Assembly (NCBI GenBank): GCA_947311315.1
Contig: CAMZKN010000026.1
Coordinates: forward strand, 1-64,000
Origin: an uncultured Desulfobulbaceae bacterium
GTDB taxonomy: Bacteria; Desulfobacterota; Desulfobulbia; Desulfobulbales; Desulfocapsaceae
Length of the DNA stretch: 64,000 bases
Direction: 5' to 3'
Below, piece after piece: positions 49,330-60,700 of this stretch; within the stretch, counting starts at the first letter, position 1; each line of letters begins with the position of its first letter. The notes under the pieces were generated by a model that was not told the origin of the DNA, made no database searches, and saw nothing but the letters and a program-made list of their open reading frames with translations. Made by a program: the position numbers and the translations under genes.

Positions 49330-50723
49330 CCACTATTGCTTTATTTGTACTTCTCTTTGGCTGTATGTTACTCGGGATGCCCATCGCGCTTGCCCTGGGA
49401 CTTTCAAGTATTGGTACTATTTTGATGTTTTCAGGTGATTCGCTTGCTTCTATAGCCTTGAAATTATTTGAGTCACTTTCCGAACATTATACGTTACTTG
49501 CAATCCCATTTTTTATTCTTTCATCCACCTTTTTATCAACAGGTGGAGTGGCAAAACGAATAATTCGATTTGCTCTCAGTCTTGTTGGTCATATTCGTGG
49601 CGGAATTGCCATGGCCTCTGTTATAGCCTGCATGATTTTTGCCGCTGTTTCAGGGTCTTCTCCTGCCACAGTCGCTGCCATTGGCTCCATTGTTATTGTT
49701 GGAATGGTAAAAGCCGGATATCCTGAAAGTTTTGCAGCGGGTGTCATTGGCAACGCAGGGACACTTGGTATACTTATACCTCCATCCATCGTTATGCTGG
49801 TTTATGCTGCTGCTACTGAAGTGTCAGCAGCTCGCATGTTTATGGCTGGTTTTATACCTGGGCTGATGATGGGTTTGATGCTTATGATTGTTATCTATTT
49901 TGTCGCCCGTTATAAAAAAATTCCAAGTCAGCCATGGGCAGGTTTCCAGGAGGTATTTGCCTCTGGAATCAGTGCAACCGGTGGTTTGATGTTGATCGTC
50001 ATTGTTCTCGGATCAATTTATGGTGGTATTGCAAGTCCTACTGAAGCTGCAGCTGTTTCTGCGGTATACGCTTTTGGTGTTGCTATTTGGGGATACCGGG
50101 ATATGGGGCCATTAAAGGATACTCCCTGGCGGCTGGAAAGTGAAACTTTTGGGGCTTTACTCTTTCGCAATACCAAGGCTTTTTTTCTGACATTGCCTAA
50201 AATAGTAACTGACAAAGAAATTAATAAAGTTGTACTGGATGCCTCTAAGGTCTCCATTATGCTGTTGTTTATTATTGCCAACGCAATGCTTTTTGCTCAC
50301 GTTTTAACAACTGAACGAATTCCCCATCACATTGCTGAACTCATTGTCAATGCGGGTTTGTCGCCCTGGATGTTCCTTATCGTGGTCAATCTCTTGCTTC
50401 TTGCAGCTGGTAATTTTATGGAACCTTCTGCAATTTTGCTAATCATGGCTCCGATTTTATTCCCGATTGCGGTGAAACTTGGTATTGATCCCATTCACCT
50501 TGGTATTATCATGGTCGTTAATATGGAGATTGGTATGTTAACGCCACCTGTGGGACTTAATTTGTTTGTCATATCAGGTGTAACGGGACATAGTATCGGT
50601 TGGGCTATTAAAGCGTGTGTACCGTGGCTGCTTGTTCTTTTGACATTTCTTGCGGTTATTACCTATGTACCGCAAGTATCTCTCTTCCTGCCTGAACTGT
50701 TGGATAAGTTGCAGGGATATTGA
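49326..50723 (+). CDS. dctM: TRAP transporter large permease DctM
   Basis: Polytopic; GNAGTLGILIPPSIVMLVYAAATEVSAARMFMAGFIPG, MEIGMLTPPVGLNLFV. Confidence 0.94.
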   Translation: MTTIALFVLLFGCMLLGMPIALALGLSSIGTILMFSGDSLASIALKLFESLSEHYTLLAIPFFILSSTFLSTGGVAKRIIRFALSLVGHIRGGIAMASVIACMIFAAVSGSSPATVAAIGSIVIVGMVKAGYPESFAAGVIGNAGTLGILIPPSIVMLVYAAATEVSAARMFMAGFIPGLMMGLMLMIVIYFVARYKKIPSQPWAGFQEVFASGISATGGLMLIVIVLGSIYGGIASPTEAAAVSAVYAFGVAIWGYRDMGPLKDTPWRLESETFGALLFRNTKAFFLTLPKIVTDKEINKVVLDASKVSIMLLFIIANAMLFAHVLTTERIPHHIAELIVNAGLSPWMFLIVVNLLLLAAGNFMEPSAILLIMAPILFPIAVKLGIDPIHLGIIMVVNMEIGMLTPPVGLNLFVISGVTGHSIGWAIKACVPWLLVLLTFLAVITYVPQVSLFLPELLDKLQGY

Positions 50724-50767
50724 CGAGCCAATTGGTGGAAGTTTCTTTAGAGTTGTGTCGAGTACAC

Positions 50768-50812
50768 AAGGGCTGTTTGCAGAGCGTATTTCTGCAGACA
50801 GTCCTTTTTTGT
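50768..50812 (+). terminator. Rho-independent terminator of dctPQM
   Basis: 16-bp stem AAGGGCTGTTTGCAGA / TCTGCAGACAGTCCTT (two wobble pairs) then T tract. Confidence 0.85.
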
Positions 50813-50902
50813 TTCAATCCCACTGAAAATGGTTATATTCTCGAAATCGTTTTTTGAGGTAGTCTTACAAATAATCAATTCATTTGCCAATGGAGCATAG
50901 AG

Positions 50903-51391
50903 ATGAAAAATAGTCCTGAAATATCTACAATATTATATACATCTGATCTGGGAAAACAGACCAGGCCCGTTATAAGACATGCACTGGCAATGGCCAAACA
51001 ATATAATGCCAAAATCATTATGATGCATGTAGTGGAACCTATTGGAGAAACGGCAAAATCAGTCATCAGTTCCTATCTTAATGAAGAGATAACGGATGCG
51101 ATGCAGAAAGAGGGTATGAAAACATTGCTCGGTACCATGAAAAAGCGTTTAAAGGCTTTTTATAAAGAAGAGTGTGAAGGGGCAAGTGAATCCAGCCTGG
51201 TTCAGGAGGTTGTTGTTGTAACAGGTAAGCCAAGTGAAGAGATACTGCGAATTGCTGAAGATGAAAAAGCAAATATGATAGTGATGGGTAAATCAACTAG
51301 GAAAGTTCGCGGTATTCGTGTTATGGGGTCTACTGCACGAAGAGTGAGTCGAATGTCACGTGTACCTGTTCTTATTGTTCCTAACTATTGA
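50903..51391 (+). CDS. UspA-family universal stress protein
   Basis: ILYTSDLGKQTRPVIRHALAMAKQYNAKIIMMHVVEP, IVMGKSTRKVRGIRVMGSTARRVSRMSRVPVLIV. Confidence 0.88.
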   Translation: MKNSPEISTILYTSDLGKQTRPVIRHALAMAKQYNAKIIMMHVVEPIGETAKSVISSYLNEEITDAMQKEGMKTLLGTMKKRLKAFYKEECEGASESSLVQEVVVVTGKPSEEILRIAEDEKANMIVMGKSTRKVRGIRVMGSTARRVSRMSRVPVLIVPNY

Positions 51392-51402
51392 GTTCTAAAT
51401 CC

Positions 51403-52335
51403 ATGAAAGAAGAATTCGATGTTTTACTCGCAGCTCCAAGGGGTTTTTGTGCAGGTGTTGAAAGAGCGATAGAAACTGTAAAGCTGAGCCTTGTCACATT
51501 TGGTAAACCCGTATATGTGCTGCATGAAATCGTTCATAATAAACATGTACTGCTTGAACTTGAAGCACTTGGTGCTGTTTTTGTTGAGAATTTGAGTGAT
51601 ATCCCCAGCGGTAAAGTATGTATTTTCAGTGCCCATGGTGTTTCAGTGGACGTGGAAAAAAATGCCAAAAAACTTGGATTGAAGACTGTTGATGCAACAT
51701 GTCCTCTGGTGAGCAGTGTCCACAGAATGGTGGAAAAATATCATCTCCTTGGGTTTGATATAGTCATTATAGGTCACCATAATCACCCGGAGGTTGAAGG
51801 TACTGCCGGGAGGTTAAGCGGTGGCAAAGTACATGTTGTTGCAAATGAAGATGAGGCAAAAGATATTATCGTTGAAGACAAGAAAAAAGTTGCCTATGTC
51901 ACCCAGACCACACTGAGTAAATATGATATCGTTGGTATAATTGATATCTTGAAAAATCGGTTTCCGGAAATCAAAGGGCCAAAATCAAATATCTGTTTTG
52001 CCACACAAAATCGTCAGGATGCAGTGCGTAGAATGGTTGAAAATTCTGATATATTGTTCGTTGTTGGATCAAAAAACAGTTCAAATTCGAATAGACTGAA
52101 AGAGGTGGCCATTCAACATGGTGTCGAGGCTCATCTCATCGATGATTATCATGATATTGATCCCGCATGGCTTAAAGGTAAGGCTGAAGTTGGTATTACA
52201 GCGGGAGCTTCTGCACCAGAGAGACTGGTGCAGGATGTTATTTTCTGGATGCAGAAAAGCGGTGCAAAAAATATATCAGAGCTGGAAGGAATTGAAGAAA
52301 AAATTCACTTTAAGCCATCTATTCTCACATCCTGA
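51403..52335 (+). CDS. ispH: 4-hydroxy-3-methylbut-2-enyl diphosphate reductase
   Basis: APRGFCAGVERAIETV, YVLHEIVHNKHV, FSAHGVS, DATCPLVSSVHRMV, GASAPERLVQDVI. Confidence 0.96.
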   Translation: MKEEFDVLLAAPRGFCAGVERAIETVKLSLVTFGKPVYVLHEIVHNKHVLLELEALGAVFVENLSDIPSGKVCIFSAHGVSVDVEKNAKKLGLKTVDATCPLVSSVHRMVEKYHLLGFDIVIIGHHNHPEVEGTAGRLSGGKVHVVANEDEAKDIIVEDKKKVAYVTQTTLSKYDIVGIIDILKNRFPEIKGPKSNICFATQNRQDAVRRMVENSDILFVVGSKNSSNSNRLKEVAIQHGVEAHLIDDYHDIDPAWLKGKAEVGITAGASAPERLVQDVIFWMQKSGAKNISELEGIEEKIHFKPSILTS

Positions 52336-52347
52336 ACGGTCTTGCAC

Positions 52348-53577
52348 TTATGAAGGACTGAGTTTCCCGGTTAATCTAGTCATAGCCTCGGTGACATTTT
52401 CCAGGCTGTTGAAGGCAGAGAGTCGAATATATCCATTGCCGCACTTGCCAAAGCCTGCACCGGGAGTACAGACAACGCCTGTCTCTTTCAGCAGTACATC
52501 AAAAAATTGCCACGAATCCATCCTGCCGTCAATCCAGATATATGGTGAGTTTTTTCCACCAACATATTTATAACCCAGGTTATCCATTGTCTGGCATATT
52601 ACACGGGCGTTGTTCATATAAGAGTCAATCAGTTCTTTGCATTGAACTTTGCCTGCCTGGCTGTAAACTGCCTCAGCTGCTCGTTGAACAGGATAGGATA
52701 CGCCATTGAATTTTGTCGATTGTCTTCTGTTCCATAAACCATGGAGTAACTGTTTGTTTCCGTGACTGTCATAAGCCGTACATTCCTTTGGTACTACAGT
52801 ATATGCGCACCTGGTTCCGGTAAAACCTGCACTTTTAGAAAAACTGCGGAACTCAATGGCGACTTCTTTTGCCCCTTCTACTTCGTAAATAGATTTTGGC
52901 AGAGAGTCATCTGTGATAAATGCTTCGTATGCAGCATCAAAGAGAATTAGAGCTTTGTGTTCTCTGGCGTAATCCACCCAGGTCTTTAATTCGGACTTGG
53001 AAATGGTAGAGCCGGTGGGATTATTGGGAAAACAGAGATAAATCAAATCAACTTTTTCTTGAGGCAGGCTGGGGACAAAGCCATTTTCTTTTGTTGCTTC
53101 AAGATAAACTATGCCCTGGTATCTACCATCAACAAAGGATTCAGATCTTCCAGCCATTACATTTGTATCGAGATATACCGGGTAGACAGGATCGGGCAGT
53201 CCAATTATAGTTGTTTGGGTGAAGAGTTCCTGGAAATTTCCTGTATCACATTTAGCCCCGTCACTGACAAATATTTCATCAGCGCTAATATCAGCACCAC
53301 GACTTTGGAAGTCGTTGCCGGCTATTGTTTGTCTTAAAAACTCATAACCCTGTTCCGGTCCATATCCTCTGAATGTTGCGTCATCTGCCATTTCATCGAT
53401 GGCACTGTGGAATGCTTTGATCGAAGCCGGTGTCAATCCTTTTGTTACATCGCCTATACCAAGTTTAATGATCTCTTTGGAAGGATTGCTTTCCTGAAAA
53501 GCTGCTACACGTTTAGCTATATCGGAAAAGAGATAGGATGCTTGAAGCTTAAGATAATGTTCATTAATTGTAATCAT
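52348..53577 (-). CDS. dapL: LL-diaminopimelate aminotransferase
   Basis: [63 protein letters not shown]. Confidence 0.95.
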   Translation of the reverse strand: MITINEHYLKLQASYLFSDIAKRVAAFQESNPSKEIIKLGIGDVTKGLTPASIKAFHSAIDEMADDATFRGYGPEQGYEFLRQTIAGNDFQSRGADISADEIFVSDGAKCDTGNFQELFTQTTIIGLPDPVYPVYLDTNVMAGRSESFVDGRYQGIVYLEATKENGFVPSLPQEKVDLIYLCFPNNPTGSTISKSELKTWVDYAREHKALILFDAAYEAFITDDSLPKSIYEVEGAKEVAIEFRSFSKSAGFTGTRCAYTVVPKECTAYDSHGNKQLLHGLWNRRQSTKFNGVSYPVQRAAEAVYSQAGKVQCKELIDSYMNNARVICQTMDNLGYKYVGGKNSPYIWIDGRMDSWQFFDVLLKETGVVCTPGAGFGKCGNGYIRLSAFNSLENVTEAMTRLTGKLSPS

Positions 53578-53713
53578 TTATACGTTTACCTGTTGTTTTC
53601 TTAGGAAAAGGGGTTAAGTTATTTTGAAATGATCCAGAAAGATAATAATTATAATTCAATGACAGGGTCTGTCAACTGACAACTCAATATAGATCCCTCA
53701 ATATAAAGGTATA

Positions 53714-56353
53714 ATGACTATGAGTATTGATACTCCAGCTATTATTTATCGAAAAGATTATATGGTTCCTGAATACGTGGTTGACACCATCGATCTTCGT
53801 TTTCAGCTCTATGTAAACAATACTGTTGTTACATCAATTACCACTTTCAGAAAAAAACCTCTTTCTACCAGCGGAGTCGATACACTTCTTTTGAATGGTG
53901 AGGATATTGAGCTTAAAGAGATTTCGCTTGATGGCAGGCAGCTTTCCACAAAAGATTATAATGTTGATAAAAAATCATTACGTATTTTCAACGCACCAAA
54001 TACATTTACACTTGAAATAGTAACCGTTTTATACCCGGCAAAAAACACTACCCTTCAAGGATTATATCAGTCCAATGCAATTTTTTGTACGCAGTGCGAG
54101 GCTGAGGGATTTCGGAGAATTACCTATTTCCCGGATCGACCTGATGTCCTGAGCAAATTTACGACACGAATTGAGTCAGAAAAATCGCTTTGCCCCGTCA
54201 TGCTTTCCAATGGTAATTTAATCGAAAGTGGTGATCTGGATACAAAAAGGCACTATGTGGTCTGGGAGGATCCTTTCCCAAAACCCAGTTATCTTTTTGC
54301 ACTTGTTGCCGGTCCACTTATCAGTGTACCAGATCACTTTAAAACGCGATCTGGTAAAGATGTTAAGCTGAAAATATTTGTCGAAGAGAGGAATAGAGAC
54401 AAATGTGATCATGCAATGACCTCTTTGAAAAAGAGTATGAGGTGGGATGAAGAAAGATTTGGCCTTGAGTATGATCTTGATATTTTTATGATTGTCGCCG
54501 TTGACGATTTTAATATGGGGGCCATGGAGAACAAAGGATTAAATATTTTTAATTCGAAATATGTGCTTTCAACTCCTGAATCGGCAAGTGACCAGGACTA
54601 TATCGGCATAGAGTCAGTGATTGCCCACGAATATTTTCATAATTGGACAGGAAACAGGGTGACATGCAGAGACTGGTTCCAGTTAAGCCTCAAAGAGGGG
54701 CTGACGGTATTTAGAGACCAGGAGTTTTCTTCTGATATGAATTCGCGGTCTGTTCAAAGAATTAACGATGTTCAGGTGTTGAAAAATTATCAGTTCAGAG
54801 AAGATGGCGGGCCGATGGCACATCCTGTGCGGCCTGATTCATTTCTTGAAATAAATAATTTTTATACTGCCACTGTTTACAACAAAGGAGCAGAAGTTAT
54901 CAGAATGATGCAGACTTTGATAGGTAGAGAAAATTTCAGGAAAGGAATGGACCTCTATTTTGAGCGTCATGATGGTCAGGCCGTAACCTGTGATGATTTT
55001 GTGACTGCTATGAGTGATGCATCGGGCGTGGATCTTTCGCATTTTTCTCTCTGGTATAGTCAGGCTGGAACACCTGTTTTAGAAGTAAAGGGTGAATATT
55101 TTGCAGAACAGCGTGAATATCGCTTTACTGTCGTGCAAACGTGTCCAGACACTCCAGGCCAAAATGATAAAGAACCATTTCATATGCCAGTTGCAATTGG
55201 TCTGCTTGGGAAAAGTGGTGCAGACCTGTTGAAAAATATGCCGGACGGGACACAGGTATTAGAGTTGAAAGAAAAAGAGCAGGTTTTTGCTTTTCAAAAT
55301 ATTGTGGAAGAGCCTGTGCTCTCATTTTTGCGTGACTTTTCTGCACCTGTTAAAGTTCTGCCTTTTCAGAGTAGTGAAGAGCTTTCCCATTTAATGAGAT
55401 ACGATTCAAATTTATATAACAGATGGGATGCTGCCACCAGACTTGCCAGTGATACAATCTTGAAAATAGCGGAAGATTTTAGCCAAAAAAGAGAGGTGTC
55501 ACCTAATCATGATTTTTTCGGTGGTGTATCACACAGGCTTTTATCATCTTTTGATGATCCTGCGCTCTATGCGCTTTCACTTGAATTGCCTGCAGAAATG
55601 ACTTTAGCCCAGGATATGGGAGTTATTGATCCAGACGCTCTGCATGACGCCAGACAGTTTGTGAGAAAAGAACTGGCGAAACAGAATAAAGAACACTGGT
55701 TAACACTGTATAAAGACAATAAAGAGCAGGGAGCGTACCTCATCACTCCTGCTGCCATGGGCCGCAGGGCAGTAAAAAACAGGGCACTAAACTATCTGAT
55801 GGCCCTTGATCCTCTTCCTGATGAAGTACTCTCTCTTTGCTCTGAGCAGTACAAAGAATCTTCGAATATGACCGATACCATGGCTGCGTTATCGAACCTT
55901 GTGAATCTTAAAAATGAAAAGATTAGAGAAGAAAGTCTGGATGATTTTTATTCAAGGTGGCATGATAATCCTCTTGTTCTCGACAAATGGTTTGGATTAC
56001 AGGCAATGTCATTTCTTCCAGATACCCTTAAGAAAGTGGAACATTTACTTGAAAATAAGTCATTTTCGATAACTAACCCAAATAAGGTTCGGGCCTTGAT
56101 AGGAACATTTTGCTCCGCAAATCATGTCCGTTTTCATGATAAAAATGGGGAAGGGTACACCTTCCTTGCCGATTACATTATTGAGCTGAATACGATTAAT
56201 CCACAAATTGCCGCACGACTTGTAGCACCATTGATTAACTGGAAACGTTATGATTCAGAACGGCAAATACTTATGCTAAAAGAACTTGATCGTATTGCAG
56301 CCCATGATGGACTGTCGCGTGATGTTTCTGAAATAGTCAATAAAAGTAGATAG
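53714..56353 (+). CDS. pepN: Aminopeptidase N (M1 family)
   Basis: GAMENKGLNIFNSKYVL, HEYFHNWTGNRVTCRDWFQLSLKEGLTVFRDQEF. Confidence 0.96.
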   Translation: MTMSIDTPAIIYRKDYMVPEYVVDTIDLRFQLYVNNTVVTSITTFRKKPLSTSGVDTLLLNGEDIELKEISLDGRQLSTKDYNVDKKSLRIFNAPNTFTLEIVTVLYPAKNTTLQGLYQSNAIFCTQCEAEGFRRITYFPDRPDVLSKFTTRIESEKSLCPVMLSNGNLIESGDLDTKRHYVVWEDPFPKPSYLFALVAGPLISVPDHFKTRSGKDVKLKIFVEERNRDKCDHAMTSLKKSMRWDEERFGLEYDLDIFMIVAVDDFNMGAMENKGLNIFNSKYVLSTPESASDQDYIGIESVIAHEYFHNWTGNRVTCRDWFQLSLKEGLTVFRDQEFSSDMNSRSVQRINDVQVLKNYQFREDGGPMAHPVRPDSFLEINNFYTATVYNKGAEVIRMMQTLIGRENFRKGMDLYFERHDGQAVTCDDFVTAMSDASGVDLSHFSLWYSQAGTPVLEVKGEYFAEQREYRFTVVQTCPDTPGQNDKEPFHMPVAIGLLGKSGADLLKNMPDGTQVLELKEKEQVFAFQNIVEEPVLSFLRDFSAPVKVLPFQSSEELSHLMRYDSNLYNRWDAATRLASDTILKIAEDFSQKREVSPNHDFFGGVSHRLLSSFDDPALYALSLELPAEMTLAQDMGVIDPDALHDARQFVRKELAKQNKEHWLTLYKDNKEQGAYLITPAAMGRRAVKNRALNYLMALDPLPDEVLSLCSEQYKESSNMTDTMAALSNLVNLKNEKIREESLDDFYSRWHDNPLVLDKWFGLQAMSFLPDTLKKVEHLLENKSFSITNPNKVRALIGTFCSANHVRFHDKNGEGYTFLADYIIELNTINPQIAARLVAPLINWKRYDSERQILMLKELDRIAAHDGLSRDVSEIVNKSR

Positions 56354-56469
56354 GAAATTATAGTTCAGATGTGCTTCATATTTGTTTATTTTGGACTTCG
56401 AAGCGTAATGTGTTACTCGAGAAGACCAAATTAGACGAAGATGAAGTGCAGCTGGAAAGTTACAAGTCA

Positions 56470-56742
56470 TCACGCTCTTTTGTGACAGAAGAGGCACCGA
56501 TATTTGGGCGGGTGATCCTCCGGCAGGGGAGCTACCTTTCCGGAGTCGTGGCATTCCCCACAGGTTTTTTCAGCTTCCTTCTTGCTTTTTATTTCAAAAA
56601 ATCGATTGTGATTGGTGTCATGGGGTAAAAAAGCAGTTGTTTCCTCTGGTGCATTGTAGAGAAAAAGAAGAATTCCTCCGCAGAGTATGATAAAAAGACT
56701 GTTTACTATTTTTATTTTGTGTGTTTTAAAAAATTCCATCAA
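56470..56742 (-). CDS. Membrane-anchored diheme c-type cytochrome-like small protein
   Basis: N-terminal TM, two CxxCH motifs CGECH and CLFCH in 90 aa. Confidence 0.75.
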   Translation of the reverse strand: MMEFFKTHKIKIVNSLFIILCGGILLFLYNAPEETTAFLPHDTNHNRFFEIKSKKEAEKTCGECHDSGKVAPLPEDHPPKYRCLFCHKRA

Positions 56743-56772
56743 TTTATCTCAGAAAAAAGGTTGAGAACGTGC

Positions 56773-57810
56773 TCACTCTCGGGACATCTCGACTGCTTTA
56801 AAATTTATAAGTCTTGTTTTCAAGGCAACAAAGAGCAGCTCAAAAAGAAATGTTGAAAGGATATTACTTTTACCGGCAAAAGCCACCATTCTTTTGTGTC
56901 GCCTATGATTCTTTATTATGTTCTTCAGTTCATCGCAACGATATAAAGGGTCATGTATTCGTTTGGCAACGGTTTCTCCAGAGACTATAGCTGAGTAAAT
57001 TCCCTCTCCTGTCAAGCCGGAGGCAAGACCGGCTGCATCTCCGATGAGAAAAATATTGCCAAAATGATATCCTTTAAAATCGTAATTAATATATCCTGCT
57101 GAAGGCTGTACCCCTTTAAGAGAAAATCCCTGTTGTTTCGCCCATCGAAGAAAATTTTTATGTAATATTCCAGCTTTGAGTTTTTTATTGTCGACATATG
57201 CACCTATTGAGATGCTTCCGTTGTATGGGAAGATCCAACTGTATCCACTTTTAAAAAGAGAACTGTTCAGATACCAGTGCATATCATGTATGTTGCCTGG
57301 AATTTGATAATTTATGCCAATGCCAACGGATAAAACGGGTAGATCGAGATACCTTCTCACCATAGAAGAAGATCCATCAGCCCCGACCAGGTGGGTGAAA
57401 ATTTCCTGTTGATGTTTTTTGGTTACAGTATCAGTGTAGTTCAGACGTGTGCCATTTTCAATAGATGTAACATTGCACCCCAAACGAATCTCAGCACCTG
57501 CCTGTAGCGCTTTTTGTGCCATGTGGCGACCAAGTTTTTCTCTATTTATTGTGGCGATAATAGGGGTGGGAGAGGAAACGCATGTGTTCTGGTAACGAGT
57601 GTGAATGAATTGTTTGGTGAAAACTTTTTCATGAAGAGCATCAGGAACTTTTTTTATAAGACCGTTCCAGGTAATGCCACCTCCACACGCTTTTTTGCCA
57701 ATGATACTCTGTCGTTCGAGAACAAGGGTGCTCAGGCCAAGTGTTGCCGTACGTTCGGCGCATGCAAGTCCCCCCGGTCCTGCTCCTACAATTATAACGT
57801 CGTATCGCAT
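56773..57810 (-). CDS. Geranylgeranyl reductase family FAD-dependent oxidoreductase
   Basis: YDVIIVGAGPGGLACAERTATLGLSTLVLER, GGGITWNGL, FLIGDAAGLASGLTGEGIYSAIVSGETVA. Internal Met at 57810 gives the canonical N-terminus. Confidence 0.88.
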   Translation of the reverse strand: MRYDVIIVGAGPGGLACAERTATLGLSTLVLERQSIIGKKACGGGITWNGLIKKVPDALHEKVFTKQFIHTRYQNTCVSSPTPIIATINREKLGRHMAQKALQAGAEIRLGCNVTSIENGTRLNYTDTVTKKHQQEIFTHLVGADGSSSMVRRYLDLPVLSVGIGINYQIPGNIHDMHWYLNSSLFKSGYSWIFPYNGSISIGAYVDNKKLKAGILHKNFLRWAKQQGFSLKGVQPSAGYINYDFKGYHFGNIFLIGDAAGLASGLTGEGIYSAIVSGETVAKRIHDPLYRCDELKNIIKNHRRHKRMVAFAGKSNILSTFLFELLFVALKTRLINFKAVEMSRE

Positions 57811-57821
57811 ACTTATAAAAT

Positions 57822-57864
57822 TACAAAAAAAACCTGTCATGAACGTTAAGCTCAAGACAGGTTT
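57822..57864 (-). terminator. Rho-independent terminator between frdB and the GGR-family gene
   Basis: Minus strand AAACCTGTC ttgagcttaacgttcat GACAGGTTT followed by TTTTTG. Confidence 0.75.
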
Positions 57865-57891
57865 CTAGTCAGAATTATAAATGTATAACCA

Positions 57892-58650
57892 TTAATCGTC
57901 TTTTAACAAAACAGCAGAAAGATATTCTCTGTTGAGACGAGCAATATTTCTAATGGAAATACCTTTAGGGCAGACAGCCTCACATTCTTTGGCGTTTGTG
58001 CAGTTACCAAATCCCTCTTCATCCATTGTTGTAACCATTGCCGTTGCACGTTGTTTGCGTTCAGCATGGCCCTGGGGCAGGAGTGCAAGTTGAGAAACCT
58101 TAGCACTGGTGAAAAGCATGGCGGCACCATTAGGGCAACTGGCGACACAGGCGCCACAACCTATACAGGCAGCAGCATCCATTGCATATTCCGCTTTTAC
58201 CTGCGAAATAGGAATCGTGTTGCCATCAGGAGTCCCGCCGGTGTTCACTGACACATATCCACCGGCCTGGATGATACGATCAAAGGCGGATCGGTCAACC
58301 AGAAGGTCTTTTTTTACAGGGAACGCACGGGAGCGAAAAGGTTCGATAACAATTGTATCGCCATCAGAAAAATTACGCATATGCAGTTGGCATAGAGTGA
58401 TTTCTTTTTCAGGGCCATGAGCAACGCCATCAATCACGGCACCACACATACCGCAGATGCCTTCACGACAATCATGATCAAAAACCACTGGATTTTTGCT
58501 TTCCTTCGTGAGTTTCTCATTGAGAACATCTAGCATTTCAAGGAAGGACATGTCGGTATGAATCCCATCCAGAGAGTATGTTTCCAGATTGCCAAGTGCG
58601 TCACTATTTGGTTGTCGCCATATTTTCAGCGTCAGATTAATGCTGCTCAT
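57892..58650 (-). CDS. Succinate dehydrogenase/fumarate reductase iron-sulfur subunit
   Basis: [48 protein letters not shown]. Confidence 0.95.
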   Translation of the reverse strand: MSSINLTLKIWRQPNSDALGNLETYSLDGIHTDMSFLEMLDVLNEKLTKESKNPVVFDHDCREGICGMCGAVIDGVAHGPEKEITLCQLHMRNFSDGDTIVIEPFRSRAFPVKKDLLVDRSAFDRIIQAGGYVSVNTGGTPDGNTIPISQVKAEYAMDAAACIGCGACVASCPNGAAMLFTSAKVSQLALLPQGHAERKQRATAMVTTMDEEGFGNCTNAKECEAVCPKGISIRNIARLNREYLSAVLLKDD

Positions 58651-58701
58651 ATTATCTCTACCTTAAGATTTCAGATTAAAGTCGGCCATTAACGTTGAGC
58701 G

Positions 58702-60630
58702 TTATTTGTAGCTTCTCTGGCTGGGAGTAACAAATTCAAAAGCCAGTTCTTCTTTATGTAGAGCCGGCTCGTTATCCTCTCCAAGATGTTCCCAGACGGA
58801 AACGTGTGAATAATTTTTATCGTCCCGTTTTGCTTCATTTTCTTCGGTCTGGCTTTCTTCACGCAAATGACAGCCACAGGATTCTTCTCTTGCCAGCGCG
58901 TCGCGAATCATAATGTCTGCAAATTCAAGAAAATCTGCAAGACGACCAGCCCTTTCAAGAGACTGATTCAGTTCTTTTCCTTCGCCGGGAATGTACACAT
59001 AGTCCCAGAATTTCTGCTTGATTTTCGGAAGTTCTTCAAGTGCTTTTTCTAAATCAGCTTTATTACGGGCCATGCCGCAGTTATCCCACATTAAATGGCC
59101 AAGTTCTTTATGAATCTCATCGACTGTGAATTTTCCTGCAGGGCCTCCTGCACTGTTTTTCAACAGTTTTGCTATCCTATCTTCAACTTCTCGCCTTGAC
59201 GAGAGAAAAGCTTCATCGTGATGGCTTATGGTGTCCAGTTTGTTTGTTCCAAGATAGTGCGCAATGGACGTTGCGATAACGAAATAACCATCAGCAAGCC
59301 CCTGCATGAGAGCACTTGCACCAAGGCGGTTCGCCCCATGATCAGAGAAATTGCACTCGCCGATGGCAAAAAGGCCGGGGATAGTGCTCATCAGATCATA
59401 ATCAACCCATAAGCCACCCATAGTATAATGGACAGCAGGATAGATCATCATTGGCTCTTCCATCGGATTACTGTCGGTAATCTTTTCATACATCTGGAAA
59501 AGATTACCATATTTTTTCATAATGGTATCTTTGCCGTCACGCTTAATTGCTTCCGCAAAATCAAGATAGACCGCAAGGCCTGTGTTGCCTACTCCTTTAC
59601 CCTGATCACACTGTTCTTTGGCATTTCTTGATGCTACATCTCTTGGAACAAGGTTGCCAAAGCTTGGGTATTTGTTTTCGAGATAATAGTCGCGCTCTTC
59701 TTCAGGAATATCTGCAGGATTCCTGGTATCTCCATTTTTCTTGGGAACCCAAACTCTACCGTCGTTTCTCAGACTTTCACTCATCAATGTGAGTTTGGAC
59801 TGATAATCACCATGCACCGGAATACACGTCGGGTGAATTTGCACAAAAGACGGGTTTGCAAATCCTGCCCCACGTTTATGAGCTCTCCAGGCAGATGTAA
59901 CATTTGAAGCCATGGCATTAGTAGAAAGAAAATAGACGTTTCCATACCCGCCTGTAGCAAGAATAACCACATCAGCAGAAAAGCTTTCTATTTCGCCGGT
60001 CATGATATTTCGTGTTGTGATTCCTCTTGCCTTTCCGTCAGCAATAACCACATCCATCATTTCCCGCCGGGTATACATCTCAACTTTGCCTTCGTGTATT
60101 TGTCGGGAAAGAGCACTGTAGGCACCAAGGAGTAGTTGTTGTCCGGTTTGACCACGAGCATAAAATGTTCTCGAAACCTGGGCTCCGCCAAAAGATCTAT
60201 TGGCAAGAGTTCCACCATACTCTCTAGCGAAAGGAACACCCTGGGCAACACACTGATCTATGATCTGATTGCTCACTTCGGCTAGTCTGTATACATTCGC
60301 CTCTCTAGAGCGAAAATCACCACCTTTTATAGTGTCATAAAAGAGCCGATGAACGGAATCACCATCGTTTTGGTAATTTTTGGCAGCGTTTATGCCACCT
60401 TGGGCTGCTATGGAGTGGGCACGCCTTGGACTATCTGAGATACAAAAAGATTTAACCTGATAGCCCTGTTCAGCAAGCGTTGCAGCAGCGGATGCTCCTG
60501 CTAGTCCTGTTCCAACAACGATTGCGCTGTATTTTCTTCTGTTGGCTGGATTAACAAGCTTGTTGGAAAACTGATGGTTCTTCCATTTTTCTGCAAGAGG
60601 GCCAGAAGGTACACGAGAATTGAGTTCCAT
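58702..60630 (-). CDS. Succinate dehydrogenase/fumarate reductase flavoprotein subunit
   Basis: [88 protein letters not shown]. Confidence 0.96.
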   Translation of the reverse strand: MELNSRVPSGPLAEKWKNHQFSNKLVNPANRRKYSAIVVGTGLAGASAAATLAEQGYQVKSFCISDSPRRAHSIAAQGGINAAKNYQNDGDSVHRLFYDTIKGGDFRSREANVYRLAEVSNQIIDQCVAQGVPFAREYGGTLANRSFGGAQVSRTFYARGQTGQQLLLGAYSALSRQIHEGKVEMYTRREMMDVVIADGKARGITTRNIMTGEIESFSADVVILATGGYGNVYFLSTNAMASNVTSAWRAHKRGAGFANPSFVQIHPTCIPVHGDYQSKLTLMSESLRNDGRVWVPKKNGDTRNPADIPEEERDYYLENKYPSFGNLVPRDVASRNAKEQCDQGKGVGNTGLAVYLDFAEAIKRDGKDTIMKKYGNLFQMYEKITDSNPMEEPMMIYPAVHYTMGGLWVDYDLMSTIPGLFAIGECNFSDHGANRLGASALMQGLADGYFVIATSIAHYLGTNKLDTISHHDEAFLSSRREVEDRIAKLLKNSAGGPAGKFTVDEIHKELGHLMWDNCGMARNKADLEKALEELPKIKQKFWDYVYIPGEGKELNQSLERAGRLADFLEFADIMIRDALAREESCGCHLREESQTEENEAKRDDKNYSHVSVWEHLGEDNEPALHKEELAFEFVTPSQRSYK

Positions 60631-60700
60631 ATTTGTAAACCTTGGCTAATTCTATTAATGAATGTTTCTTCTTAAAAAGAGACGGTTATAACGCTGGTGA

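Noticed and set aside
56371-56628. Plus-strand 85-aa ORF after pepN
   Set aside because: Overlaps the minus-strand diheme cytochrome-like gene, which has two CxxCH motifs and is better supported.
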